Below, piece after piece: positions 1 to 11,668 of a stretch of DNA of 64,000 nt (position 1 is its first letter; each line of letters begins with the position of its first letter). This DNA is from Agrocybe praecox. Taxonomy: Eukaryota; Basidiomycota; Agaricomycetes; Agaricales; Agrocybaceae. The position numbers were made by a program, and so were the translations under genes. The notes beneath the pieces were generated by a model that saw only the letters and a list, made by a program, of their open reading frames with translations, ran no database searches and was not told the origin of the DNA. The stretch covers positions 1,426,001 through 1,490,000 of the forward strand of contig OZ024842.1 in the NCBI GenBank assembly GCA_964017145.1. Direction: 5' to 3'.

Positions 1-391
1 GACGATCAAACACCAAACAGGTCCAGGATACACCAGGACAACACTGGTTAACAGATTCCACCGAGTGAGAGCGATGAGAATGGACCGGGTTTCTCATGTC
101 AACAGTAACGTCTACGTGCCCTATGCAGAAACACCGTCGACACCTCAATCACATGTAATACCATATTGTCTACTATTAGCAAACTCTTCTTGTTCTCCTA
201 GACGGTTTTCAAAAGCGTCATTGCCATTTGGTTATCGTTCGAGAAATTCGCGTTAAAAGGGGGTGGGGTCAATAACTGTGCATCCAGAATTCCAATATGT
301 GAGTAATTACAAAAGTACATACATTTTGACGTAGCGGAGAAACTTGCGAATTTACTGGTAAAACTATATATCCGTCGTTGCTTCCAGCAAG
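1..391. other. No gene recognised at window edge
   Basis: Short open frames on both strands show no family resemblance and no consistent splice structure. The stretch just left of position 392 is probably the 3' untranslated region of the minus-strand glycolipid transfer protein gene. Confidence 0.5.
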
Positions 392-1228
392 TTAGAGGCC
401 TTTGGCGTAATTCCCATTTTCGTAGAAAGCTTGTACACGATCGACGATGGAGCTGAGAGCGGCGAGCCATTTGTCCAACTCTTCGTTGAGCTTCTCTTGG
501 CTTGCAGATGGCCCACCAGCTGGGTCCGCAGCAAGTTTGGCATAGAAGTCAGCACGGTACGGGCAAGCCTTCATTGCCACCTACAGAGCACATGATGGTT
601 CGTTAGGTCAGATATAGGACTGGAAAATCAAGGGTTCCTAACCGCAAATATGCCTTTCACAACGAAGTTGTGGAACTTCTTGAGAGTGACCTCGTAAGAG
701 CCGGTAAATGCGGTAGCTAGCTCAGCGTTCTTGTCAGCCTGAGCATTCTGAAGAGCTTTGCAAGTGAAGGAGAGTCCACGAAGGAGCCACATAAGGCCTT
801 CCGTAGCAACGCGCTTCTTTTCGCCTTTCTCGTTTTCTACGAGAGATTCAAGAGTGGCAGACAAAGAGGGTGTTGCTTCATAGCGCGTCCTAACTTTCTA
901 GAGGGCTTTCAATCAGTCCCCAATTCGCGTGGCGTAGCATAGCATAATCACCGTGATGTTGCCTTTCAGATCGCTTTGAACGACAGAGAATGCCGCGGAT
1001 CCAAGAAGATCTACGTCAGTAAAGTGACATGAGAGATCCAAGTACCAAAGTATAGGTTGTAGGCCTACCAAAGAGTCCTACCAGACCGTCGGCTGCCTCG
1101 AGAAACGATGCTGTATCGACGCCAGCGTCTGTAATAGGAACATCTGCGAATGACTTACACTTATATTAGCAAAAACACGTTGAATAAGTCGGGCATTTTA
1201 CTTTAACTGTTTCGAGGTAAGGCGCCAT
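392..1228 (-). CDS. Glycolipid transfer protein (GLTP fold)
   Basis: Five exons (1228-1202, 1153-1069, 1010-952, 897-643, 580-392) join in frame to about 204 residues, close to the roughly 209 residues of animal GLTP. GLTP-fold proteins carry glycosphingolipids between membranes in the cytosol; the fungal relative HET-C2 acts in heterokaryon incompatibility. The sugar-headgroup residues are visible: Asp, Asn and Lys spaced +4 and +7 in SDLKGNITK (equivalent to human D48, N52, K55), Trp in LMWLLRGLSF (W96) and His in LKKFHNFVV (H140). The Asp-Asn-Lys triad only appears once the third and fourth exons are joined, which supports the splice model. The start is the first ATG before a short exon reading MAPYLETVK. 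Whether it acts in incompatibility here cannot be told from sequence. Confidence 0.93.
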
Positions 1229-1441
1229 TGTAAGTCGTTGAGGGTAACTGGTGGTTATTGAATGTAGTGGACGATGTTAAGGATGTCCGTTGCTACCAGG
1301 ACCCGCGATGATCACGACTCCGGCTATCATAGATAATCTACATGATCTTATCTTATCTTTATGAAAAATAGCATCATTTGCCGAAGAAACCCAGCTTTCA
1401 TTCGAGATCCCCATTCTTTCCTTCTACCACCGTCATCAAGC

Positions 1442-2208
1442 ATGCCTCACGCAGATTCAGCCTTGGTCCCTACAACGTACATCATCTTCTACCGCTATAG
1501 GCTCTGATTATACTAAGAAAAACATTACAGGATACAAACTAAAAGCGAGTTCTGGGAACATATCTTCGTGCAGTTGGAAGCTCTGTTAGATGGACAAAGG
1601 CACTGGGTATGCGAGAAAGATTGGGTCGACTATCTTATTTACAACTTATTTTACAGATCTCTAACACGGCCAACGCATCGTCTATCATTTATAATTCCCT
1701 GTTATCATTTCCAAAGTTTTTTGGCCGTGATGACAAGGCCGTGAACTGGTGTGGCAAGTGGTTCATGTCCATAAACTTACACCTCAAGTTCTTTACTGAG
1801 GTCCCCGCAGGCTTTTACATTGACTCAGGCTTTTTTCCGGCTCCGAAACACGAAGGCTTCATTCCGGCAGATGATTCGAATCGCCTATTATTAGGCCCAT
1901 TCTGTGGCAAGCCTGCGTGCCAATTTATACAGACTGCACCAGGAAAAGCTAGGGGGGTCTGCGCAGCCGCTTATCTGAAGAAAGCCACCGTCCTCGTAGC
2001 CGATGTCGAAGCCTATCCGGGTCATATCGCATGCGACGGAGAAACGAAGAGCGAAATAGTGATTCCACTTATCCACAAATTTCAGGATGAAGAAAGAGTT
2101 TTGGGCGTTCTTGACCTTGATTGTCTTGCGATAAATGGTTTTGACGAGGACGATAAGATTGGCTTGGAGAAGATAGCAAAATTAATAGTAGATTCATGTA
2201 ACTGGTAA
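1442..2208 (+). CDS. Free methionine-(R)-sulfoxide reductase (GAF domain)
   Basis: Four exons (1442-1476, 1531-1606, 1657-1753, 1811-2208) give about 201 residues, a single GAF domain, homologous to yeast YKL069W and bacterial fRMsr. The enzyme reduces free methionine-R-sulfoxide with thioredoxin. The three family cysteines are present: in GPFCGKPACQ (second Cys), RGVCAAA and GHIACDGE, followed by the SEIVIPL strand. An additional Cys replaces the usual Gln in GPFQGK. The third intron (1754-1810) appears to start with GC rather than GT (donor GCAAGT): only this restores the conserved VNWCGFYI junction. The gene is convergent with cysteinyl-tRNA synthetase; the two stop codons lie only 16 bp apart, so transcripts probably overlap. 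Confidence 0.93.
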
Positions 2209-2224
2209 AGAAGTAGGTCAAGTC

Positions 2225-5214
2225 TCATAGATTTTCGCTTTTTTGATATGCTAGGAAGTCTTCATGAAGCTTGATTTGCGCTGCGTAATCTTTTTGGTTC
2301 TTCTTGACTGCGCTTTTCGACAACTCTTTCCCCTCCAAATCTGTTAGTGGAAGGCCGTCGTCATTCCAAGATTGATATCTTCCCTCGGGCACATTTGGTG
2401 GTTTGAACATTTCCTGTGGAGGTACACGTCCTTTTTCGATCTTCTGAAGACGCTTCTGTCGTTCAGCCTCAACTGAGGCAGCTTTTTTGGCAGCCTTTGC
2501 TTCTAAAAGGGCACGCTTCTCTTCTCTTGCTCTGATCAATTCAGCAGGGGGCACGAGTTTCACCAGCGCTTTGCCATCTACGGGAATAGTAAGCTACCAT
2601 CATGCCATATCTCAAGCTGCTGAGCAAACCTTCTTGATCATCTAACGCAACGCCAAGGGGTACGAGGTCACTATCACGAAGTTTATCGCAAAGTGCGAGT
2701 ATATCTTTCAGTGCATTTTCGCCTCTAGCCATCGCCAACTTGCGGACGTTGTCTCGGAAGGAAGATAAGACCCGTAGCGATGGCATTAAAATCTCTTCGC
2801 GCTGTTTTGAAAGAAATTCTATTAACACGGCTCTTTCGTGATCAAAATCGGCGAAAATATTTACATTGGCGTTCCCACCAGATTCATCCAATTGACCCCA
2901 TCCAAGCTCGGATTTTTCACCCTCTGCGAGACCGAACATACGCAGCATCTTACCGACCCACTCCGCTATATTCTGAACCAGTTTGACGTTGAGAGACTTT
3001 CCACGAGTATTTATGTACACGTTTGTTTTCGAAATTAGATCGCGGAGAATGTCGAATGCGGCCGGAGTATTGAAAGAATCACAAAGAGCTTCCCGGAAAG
3101 TTGATTGGCTCTGGTACAAGCTGAAACAGTAACTCGTCTCTTCAGATCAAAATGGAAGCTAATGAAACGACATACGACGCCAAAAGCTCTTGCTCTGGCT
3201 GCTCGAAATGGTGATAGCCATCAGATGCGGTTGCTTCTTCCGTAGCTTGATTGACGAGCGCTTTTGTTGTTGTGAAAAAATTCTGCAATAATGGTAAATA
3301 TATCATGCATATATGATAAAAATCCAATACAGGTACGAACATTTATTGTTATTTCCAGATTGCGCACTTCTCCTGTCATCAATGATTCTGAGAAATCGAC
3401 TTTGGAGTTCCATAGCTGCGTTAAAAATGCCAATCTCAGTTGGCGCGCTGAGAATTTTTCCAGAATTTCCTATGATAAAATGTATCAGAATATTGCAACA
3501 ATCTAATTTTATGAAGGATAGACCAACATCTATCGTGATAAAATTCTTCAACGACTTGCTCATTTTCAGGCCTTCAATGTGAAGGTGCCCTGTATGGAGG
3601 AAATAATTGACCCAAGCTTCGCAGTCATGATATGCCTGCATAAATCGTTAGAGTTGGTGATAACATAAATCGAATCACACGTCTGTTACCTCGGATTGCG
3701 CCATTTCATTATCATGATGAGGAAAAGCCAGGTCGATTCCTCCGGAATGTATATCCATATTATTTCCCAGGATTGCACTTGCCATAACAGAGCATTCAAT
3801 ATGCCATCCTGGGCGCCCCGGACCCCAAGGGGATGGCCACGATGGTTCCCCCGGCTTTGATGCTTTCCAAAGTGCGAAGTCAGACGCCGATCGACGTCCA
3901 GACTTACTTGACAATGAACCTGAAACAAGGTTCAATGAACAGGATCTGACATTCAAAAAAATAATCCAACCTTCCCCTTCCTCCAACAGATCTCGATTTC
4001 CGGTACTCCATGGTTCAAGTTTAGCGTAGCTGTGATTCGCGGCTTTATCAAAAGCGTTAGTGTTGAAATAAATACTCCCTTCTGCCTCATAGGCATATCC
4101 ATTTGCAACGATGCCTTCCACGAATGAGACGATTTCAGGGACATATTCAGTCACCCTCGTAACGGTATCTGGGTCCCTCACACGGAGTCGAGCCATGTCC
4201 TCGAAGAATTTTCCTTCCCAGTATGCAGCCAGCTTCCTGGAAATAGCAGGATCCGTCACCGTTGATTTAAACTAGTCACATCAAGGGATAAAATCAGATA
4301 TCTTTTGAGCGCAATGACCTGGGGGAAGAACTCGAACCTCCTCATCCAAGGATAGAACCAAAACATCTTTAGAGGCGTCTATTAATTGGTGAGCGGCAGA
4401 ACTATCCGTCTTTCCGCTGGAAAGGTGGATTTCTGCGTCTTTTATGGCTTCTAGGGCGCGTCGCTGGAGTCCGCTGTGTTTAAAAACAATTCCTTCTGGG
4501 TACAGCATTCACTTACCGCAGATGAATAGTGCATGTCAAACTTCTCATCCCTTCTCAGGCATTCTTGTTTCCATTCGCGGTTTTGGTACAATTCGGATAG
4601 CTTTGCCCAAGCTTCTTTCTCCTGACCTTCTTGGGCTTTTTCATGATCAGATACACCTTTACTGACCCGAGTTCTGACATATATATTCCAAGAATCCCAT
4701 AATCTTGTGAGAAGAGATCGGTCAAGGGAGTTGGTTTGCGATATGAAAGTCTCAAGAAGATGGTTTTGACGAGCGCGTATAATGATCTTTAATCCATGAG
4801 ATCAGGTTGATAGAACTATATGAGCAGAATGGTACCTTATCGTCGATGTCTGTGATGTTCATTACAAAATGGACATCATAACCAAAGTAATCTGTCATGA
4901 TTCTTCTCAAGATATCCTGAGTAACATAATTTCTAAAAAATTAAATCAATATCTGACACGCACAGATGGGAGAGCGATGCATCTACCGTGCGTGCCCCAT
5001 GTGGGATGAATCATAAACCGTTGGACCACAATTGTACCACTTCACACGACGTCCATTGCGAGGAATAAATTCGTTCTACAGAGAGAATTTAGATGGTGGA
5101 GAGAACAATATATAATGAATTAACTTTGGTCCTCGTCAATGAATTGTATAGGCGAAGCACTGGTTCCTCCGTCTCTTTCTTGGGAGAAGCCCACGGTGGC
5201 TGCTGAGCAGACAT
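2225..5214 (-). CDS. Cysteinyl-tRNA synthetase, cytosolic
   Basis: Multi-exon class I aminoacyl-tRNA synthetase charging tRNA-Cys. Near the N-terminus it shows [17 protein letters not shown] (zinc Cys plus the HIGH-type motif HMGH, about 5.0 kb), then NITDIDDK. Further on are GWHIECSVM and FPHHDNE (remaining zinc ligands Cys, His and Glu, about 3.7-3.8 kb) and [11 protein letters not shown] (KMSKS loop, about 3.55 kb). The C-terminal exon (2563-2225) is lysine-rich and charged, typical of eukaryotic cytosolic CysRS. The start is [11 protein letters not shown] at 5214, just before the conserved VLRLYNSLT strand. No mitochondrial targeting sequence is obvious, although alternative initiation could supply one. 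The gene spans about 3 kb because of many small introns. Confidence 0.94.
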
Positions 5215-7210
5215 AGAGCTTCGCGGTCTTATAAGTTGTAAGGGCTTTGAAAGCTGGAATCTAGCTGGAGGATGGTTGAAGTGGACTCGAGAAACAATGC
5301 AAGCCCTTAGACTGATCATGGAAGAACTTCCCGTTTTCATCACGGGAGTCATTAACACGTATCGATCAGACACGTGACTGTGACATTTAGTACCAGTACC
5401 AGCGGTCCAGCAGGTACATACGCGTCATTTCCGGTCAGTAAACATAATCGCCGTACGGCGTATGCGGATTCAAACCGAGGTCGTTCCGACCAGAAATTTA
5501 CGACATGGTTCGTCCGGTGGCAACTCAATTCTGACGACAATCAACCTTTTAAATATTAGAATCCAGCGGCGGATGACTCAATCGGAGATCAAATTTTACA
5601 CATGTTACCTTGGAGGTTTGTTGATTACAGGTGACTTGCTGCTTTTCTATGATACTACTATTTTTGGCATCCTGAGTGTCCCTTACGACAATCTTTCTTG
5701 ATAAACTACAGGTATCGACCTAGGACCGGCGTCATCGACACCTGTCATTACTAGTGCTCTGAACTTATAGTCTTGTTGGTTTTTTTGGCTGGGGAAAGGA
5801 TCACTGATCTGAGGCGCTTCGAAAAGCAAAGACGCCTCTAGATTCCTAGAATGTGGGGCGAAAATGGGTGTGTCATGTCTATCCTTGCTATCAAGAATTC
5901 TTCTATCATCGCAGTGGGCGCTACTTACTGGCTTCCATTCCGACAAGGAGAACCAGAACCAGAACATCAACTCGAAGTGAATACTTGTATGTCACCGGAA
6001 AAGCATATTGCCCGGCCGCAAGTTCACCTGGCATTTCCCGTTGTGTCCTCTTATATCTATCACCCTTGTCTCTTGAGGAATACTGTGGGTGCATATAGTA
6101 AGTATTGAAACTCCCATGCCATTTGTTTTTTGGACTCCCGCGATAATGATGCTGATTGCAGATTCTATCTACGTGCTAACTCCCTCGGGCGAGATCCTTG
6201 GGAGAAAGAAGTCCTGGGTACTTCGGCCAAGTGGGCGCTGATCGGCATATGGAAATACATGTCATAGGTTCACAAATGCCTTTTGTGAATTGTTTTGACG
6301 AAATAGGAACGAGGTATTCTGATCTGCTTGCATCTATCTAACTTTGACCGCAAAATATTTTATTTGTGTGTTAGGGACGTCATTGAAGAACAACGTCCCA
6401 CGTTTGTTTCCTTTTCAACGAAGGTCGCGGACCTTCAAACATCGTTTCTCCAATACGAGCGGAGAAGAACAAGGCGCTGTGGTCATCTGACTGATTGAAA
6501 AGCAGGCGCTTCAAGAGGCGCTCAGCCTACGCCGCACTAATCTTTGTTTGACACACCTTGCTTGTATGTGTCTGAGTTTACATGATTGCCTCCGACATAT
6601 AAGTATCCCAACTTGCGGTGTCTGATGGCCTTCTAAATCATTGTACCTAATTTTGAAAGTTGGGGTTAAAACATGGCACGATTCTGATTTCCTACATGCA
6701 GAGCTGTGCTTATAATAATATGGTAAACCCTTTTAATATCATCAACGATTCTAAAGGTCTTCTTGCAGATCAGATCGACACAAACACACGAAGTTATTCA
6801 TCCATTGACATAACAAACCCACTTTTCGGCTCAAGTTTTCTCGTCTTGAAGAGCGTGAACAAAAGCTGCCTTTCTTTATTGCCGAGGTTCAAAGCAGCGT
6901 GGTAAACGGAGCGACCTTTTTTTATGACCACTTTCAGGTACTATATTTGTGGCTCTGCCTTGTTACTGGTACATGTGGCTGGACACTGATACACTTTTTT
7001 TGAACCCCAAACCGAGCCAGACCACATATTCAGTGAATCCATCACATCCGATCTGGATTCCTGATGTGAGGATACGAATCTGTTCAAGAGCCAAAAGGCG
7101 CATGTTGTGGGTATATATACATCAATCAAACGAAACCGGTATTTAAAACAACATATAAGTCATGTTGGATCTCCATCCCTCTCTACAGGTCTTCCGGCTT
7201 CCTCTCAACC
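5215..7210. other. Intergenic, no supported gene
   Basis: About 2 kb upstream of the CysRS start and the first WOPR gene. Several frames of 60-95 codons exist (for example 5683-5970 minus and 5851-6108 plus), but none resembles a known family or extends convincingly through splice sites. It probably includes the long upstream regulatory region of the WOPR gene; WOPR loci in other fungi have long promoters, but that is inference here. Confidence 0.5.
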
Positions 7211-8409
7211 ATGCAGCCACCCACTTGTGTCAACCTTCGCATCAACACTCCAGCAGAGGCTCTTGTCATTTGCCATGCTGTATATCTCGGCAAATTAAGG
7301 ATGATCCCCCGCCGACTAGACACAGACGAGCGACGAGCTATCAACTCGGGGAACGTCTACGTTTGGGAAGAAAGAGGATCCAGTTCTGACGCCTCTGGAA
7401 TGAGCTCCGTGCGTGACTCCATAACATATGCCAAGAGAGCGCTGACCTCCCTTTCCGTCTTTTTAGATTGGTATCGAACGCTGGACGGATTCCATTTCAT
7501 GGGGACCTAGTCGAGTGCGGGACGTGAGTGTTACAAAGTCCTATTCTAGTCCTCCACCCTTGACCTACAAACCCGCTCAACTCTTATGATTTACACAGGA
7601 ATTTCTCTATTATCAGGAAAGAAGGCCCGCACAACCCGACTTCGAGCTGACATCAACCTCGGACTCTGACTCTGCGTCAGTCTATTTTTTGCACTGCTCT
7701 TTGTATGTGAGCATGGATATTAATCATTGATTGCATACCCAGTACCTACGTGCGACGGGCGGGTTATCAACAGAGGCAATCTTTAATTAAGCAGACCTAT
7801 TCCGTTTTTGTTGATATGCCTCATGGTCAGAGGAAATGGCATCTGAGTGAGCAGAGACCTCCGTTTCCCATTGAGAACACGCTGATACTCATTTGATGTG
7901 TGCTTCGTTTCTCTCTCGCTGTCAATTATAGTTGCGTACTTCACGGCCCAAACATTGGACCAACTGGAGACGATCCACCAACGACCCGTGCTATCGACCC
8001 TTATTCCTCCGCCTGGGATGTATAGGCCTGCGCGCTGCTCGAAGATACCAAGATCACGACCAGGACGACGGGGTACAGTATCTCGACTGAATGATCGTCC
8101 TGATGCTTTCACCGCACGCATCGATCTTCCATGGGTATGTGTCATTTCCCTACCCATATGCTATTTCTAGCTATTCTGATACGTATGTTCTCTTGCGTTC
8201 AGCCTAATCATACGCCGCCTCCGATGCCTAACAGCCCTATAGAAGAGAGAGGGCCCAAAACCTTGGCTCCTTTGGCATTTTTAAAGACTCGCCCACCCCC
8301 GAATCGCCACGCTATGGATGAGCACGCTATCATGTCTCTACCACTCACATTCAACAGCAACTGGCCACCTAATGCAAGGTCACGGAGTCTCCCATACACT
8401 ATGCTATGA
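7211..8409 (+). CDS. WOPR-domain transcription factor (Gti1/Pac2 family), first copy
   Basis: Six exons (7211-7408, 7467-7523, 7599-7702, 7743-7846, 7932-8134, 8203-8409) sum to about 290 residues in frame. The protein opens directly with the WOPRa half (PTCVNLRINTPAEAL, RRLDTDERRAINSG, VYVWEERG) and continues with GPSRVRDEFLYYQE. WOPRb follows (IKQTYSVFVD, GQRKWHLIAYFT, PPPGMY). The family includes Wor1, Ryp1, Sge1 and Gti1/Pac2, DNA-binding master switches of morphology, mating or virulence programmes. The tail after WOPRb is short (about 100 residues, Pro-rich) and lacks the long Gln/Ser/Pro tail of the neighbouring paralogue. The 40-nt intron 7703-7742 is unusually short and its donor is the least certain border. 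It is a diverged tandem paralogue of the next gene, same strand, about 0.9 kb apart. Confidence 0.87.
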
Positions 8410-9306
8410 CACCATCCATTACGTCGGTTGCCTTGTCGCTACTCTCCCCAAAGCCAACGAAGTCTGCTTTCGTTCGCCGTGCGCGAGCTTTTCTTTTTCT
8501 TTTTCGGCGGTCTTGCATGTTATCTAGTCCCACTTCGTTTAGCATCAATGATCAAAGCATGCCAATCTAGTCCTTTCTCTCTCTCTCTCTGTCTTCCTTT
8601 CCCTAGCATTATCATGTAAATTATGGCAGAATGATTCGATTGACGTTATCAAGGCAACACATGCACCGTATTTCTACACGCACGACGACCAGTTGTATAT
8701 ACACGTTTACCGCTGGGTTAGTAACCAATATGAAAAAGATAAAAGAATTGTAATACACAGACCGACACCTTGGTGCGCCAGACTGCAGCTGCTCCTAGAG
8801 AGATATGTACCGAGATGCGTACCGTCGGTATCGCAAATTCGGCGAGCTCGACACCAAGGGTTGTGTGAAAATTTCTGGGAAGAATCGCTGCTAGACCGCT
8901 ATAAGAGATATTTATAGGGTAAGGTGACGTAGCTCGTTCAAGTCTCCACCAATCGTCGACCGTTTTCGCGAATTGGCAGACCAAACTGTGAGATATTTGC
9001 TGTAGGCTGCAAGTGATTAATTTTATTTGTAGAGAAGAATAAAAATAACGAGTTCAGGGTGCAGCAGAAATTTAAGAGTATGACTATCATACAGGGCGCA
9101 CTGGCGGGATTTTTTATGTTTTAAAGTATATGCGGATCTGAAAGATTTAGGTTTTATGGGAAATTATAGAATTTAATCTCGATAAACGTATAGACCAAGG
9201 GGGAAATGGGCCCGATCAGTGTGCCAATCATAGGAGCCATAAAGGGGACGCGCACTGATTTGTTCTCACTCTACCTTAATTCTTAATTCCTCTCTCATTC
9301 TCTCTC
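8410..9306. other. Intergenic between the two WOPR genes
   Basis: Contains a C/T-rich microsatellite-like tract at about 8574-8603 and a run of C/T before the next start codon (9265-9306), typical of fungal promoters just upstream of the ATG. No coding region is supported. Confidence 0.5.
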
Positions 9307-10952
9307 ATGCAGCAGCCAACATGCACTAATCTCCGTATACGCTCCACCGCAGATGCCCACAAGATTTTTGCCGCCGTTCAGCAAGGCATTCTACATATGG
9401 TCGCTAGGAGGCTCGACGCCGACGAACGCATTGCTCTACGTTCAGGATGTGTCTACGCTTGGGAGGAACGCGGTCCACATAGTGAGCTCACTGGCTTGGG
9501 CATTGAGCGGTTCACCGAAGGAAGAAGATGGTCACCGTCTCGCGTCCGAGATGCATGTCTTTCGCTGCCTACTTCAAGTTTGCCAGTCTTAACCTCTGCT
9601 TATTGTTCAGGAGTTCTTGTTCTATTATGAAAAGTATACTCCAGCCCCAGACTCAAGCAACGCAGGGTACGTTGTCTCAGCTGTGTACCGCTACTTTGCT
9701 GACATCGTTCTGCTCTCTATCAGTTCTTATGATCGTCAACCTCCACGCGACTGGGATCCTTTGGTGAAACAAACCTATTCGGTCTGGGTCGAAACGGACA
9801 AAGGAAAGCGAAAATGGCATTTGAGTAAGTATGTAATGATCGCTGCTTCTGTACAATTCTATAACCCCTTTGTTTCCAGCTGCATACTTTACCCAGGCCA
9901 CCATCGATCATCTGGGTTCAATCGAGGACCACCCTCGCATTAGAGACATCGTTGTGGCTCCTGGGATGTTCAAAAGCACTAGAGTAGGCAAAAGTCGAGG
10001 CAAGGCTGACGACCCCAACCGCTCTGACGCTGCAAGAGCAGCATCGAGTGCTTCTCGCACATACGCGGCCTTCCCAACTCCCTACCAGTACCAGAACGGT
10101 TCTCCCAACATGACTCCAGTTCTCATGCATGAACCATATAAATCCAGTCGTCCTCCTGAATCGTCGTCCCCATACGAACATTCCCCTTCTCCAGTTTCTC
10201 CCCAAGACGACGGTTACTCTGCACACCAAAGGGTATATTCTTCTATGAGTTCAAGCCCACCTGTGACATATTCAGACCACGGATTCTCATCGCTAACGCA
10301 AGCTATAGGATCCCCTAGTCCAGGACGGTATCCTGTTGGAATGCGGCCTCCAGGGCTGCTTAGTGAGGTTCGCTCTCTTTCTCGGTCGCCATCTTCTGCT
10401 TGGCAAAACCAACCCCCCGAATATCAACAAAGAGCCCGATACGACCGCGAAATGGAAGATTCTAAACCGTTATTGCTGTCTCAGGCCTCGTCGCCATCGG
10501 CCGCCTATGGAGCCGGGCCATCCCATCAGCATTCCATGCAACCGTTGGTCCCTGAGAATTCATATACCCAAAACCAAATACTGTCTCCACAACCCTTAAA
10601 CTCGCATAACACGAATCTATACACTCAGTCTTACGGGCTACAGTTGACGCCCAATCCAATGTCTCCTCAGTTGCCAGATATGCACACATACCCTTTATCA
10701 CCGCTTCAAATACCAGACACTAGCATGCACAGCACCCCATTCATTCAACACAATACCGCCGCTGGGCTGACGTTGCACCACCATCAGGAGAGTGATTATA
10801 TCATGGGAGGTGGGATGGAAGAGCAACACGATACGTCGCAAGACGGTGGTCTCGTTCCTCTGGAAGTTCTGCGAAGACCTATCAGGTATCCAAGGGATCC
10901 GGTAGACGAACGGACTCTCAGAATGCTACGTGAACAAGGGACAAGCCTGTAA
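9307..10952 (+). CDS. WOPR-domain transcription factor (Gti1/Pac2 family), second copy
   Basis: Four exons (9307-9552, 9611-9666, 9724-9824, 9880-10952) join in frame to about 491 residues. WOPRa (PTCTNLRIRSTADAHKIF, RRLDADERIALRSG, VYAWEERG) and WOPRb (VKQTYSVWVE, GKRKWHLTAYFT, APGMFKS) fill the first 190 residues. The rest is a long low-complexity tail rich in Ser, Pro, Gln, Tyr and His, as in Wor1/Ryp1 activation regions. The first intron (9553-9610) appears to begin with GC (GATgcatgt), matching the position of a normal GT intron in the upstream paralogue. Intron positions after RVRD and after the WHL codons are shared with that gene, so the pair arose by tandem duplication. Likely nuclear DNA-binding regulator of development; target genes unknown. 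Confidence 0.92.
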
Positions 10953-11381
10953 TTATTTTGCACCCCTGATGACGCAATGCGCAACCTCTAGGGACTATCC
11001 TTTTCTCAACAAAATGGGTCTCTCTTGTATATAGTCTGAGGCACAGGAGACGTGCGATGCGCCTGAGATGAAGTTCGTTATGTGAACTAGTATGATCTTT
11101 TTTTTGAGACTCACTTGGTTTCTTTACATGTGTATCAAGTTTGATTTACAGCCCTAAAGATTCGATCTGGATGGAAATCAGGCTTTTAGATACGTTATGT
11201 ACCTCGTTCTTTACGGTGGTTGTGCTTTCCTTCTTTTTTCGACCTAGGGTTTCTGGATGGAGATCATTAACAAATGTATATTACTTACGCTCACACTATA
11301 TACCCTACCATAAAGATGTTATAAATTATAATGATAAATTCGCCTAGTTCGAGAAGGCTACTGTTAGCATTAGAAAAGAGC

Positions 11382-11386
11382 AAAAA
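11382..11386 (-). terminator. Pol III terminator of tRNA-Val
   Basis: Run of five T on the minus strand immediately after the tRNA 3' end, the usual RNA polymerase III stop. The same flank occurs at the second tRNA-Val copy. Confidence 0.7.
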
Positions 11387-11387
11387 G

Positions 11388-11461
11388 TGATTCGACCCAG
11401 GCTCGAACTGAGGACCTTCTGTGTGTTAGACAGATGCGATAACCAACTACGCCATCGAACC
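11388..11461 (-). tRNA. tRNA-Val (anticodon AAC), copy 1
   Basis: Minus strand, 74 nt. It folds as a full cloverleaf: acceptor GGTTCGA pairs with TCGAATC (one G-T pair) with discriminator A; the anticodon stem TCTGT/ACAGA encloses loop CTAACAC with anticodon AAC; the T arm is CTCAG-TTCGAGC-CTGGG. B-box GTTCGAGCC is intact. No intron, no encoded CCA, as expected in eukaryotes. Identical to the copy at 15978-16051. Confidence 0.96.
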
Positions 11462-11591
11462 GATGATATCTGTCATTTGGGTAACAAATACATTGAGGGG
11501 AACTGGCATGGTCCGTGCGTGTGAGTACAGCGGGTAAAGGTTGTAAGTCGGAGTTTGAAAGTGTCCTGGGTTTGTGGCGATTTGTATTTGG

Positions 11592-11598
11592 TATAAAA
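11592..11598 (+). promoter_or_regulatory. TATA box of TFIIA large subunit gene
   Basis: TATAAAA at about 71-77 bp upstream of the start codon at 11669, an almost perfect TATA consensus at a plausible distance. It is notable because the gene encodes a TBP partner. Confidence 0.6.
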
Positions 11599-11668
11599 GG
11601 GAAGCTCTTTCATCCTTCCACCACGTCGTACGTCGGACGCCCCAAAACGTTGCACACAACGCCTGACA

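Noticed and set aside
5683..5970. 95-codon minus-strand ORF upstream of CysRS
   Set aside because: No recognisable domain; overlapping plus-strand frames of similar length; no convincing splice continuation.
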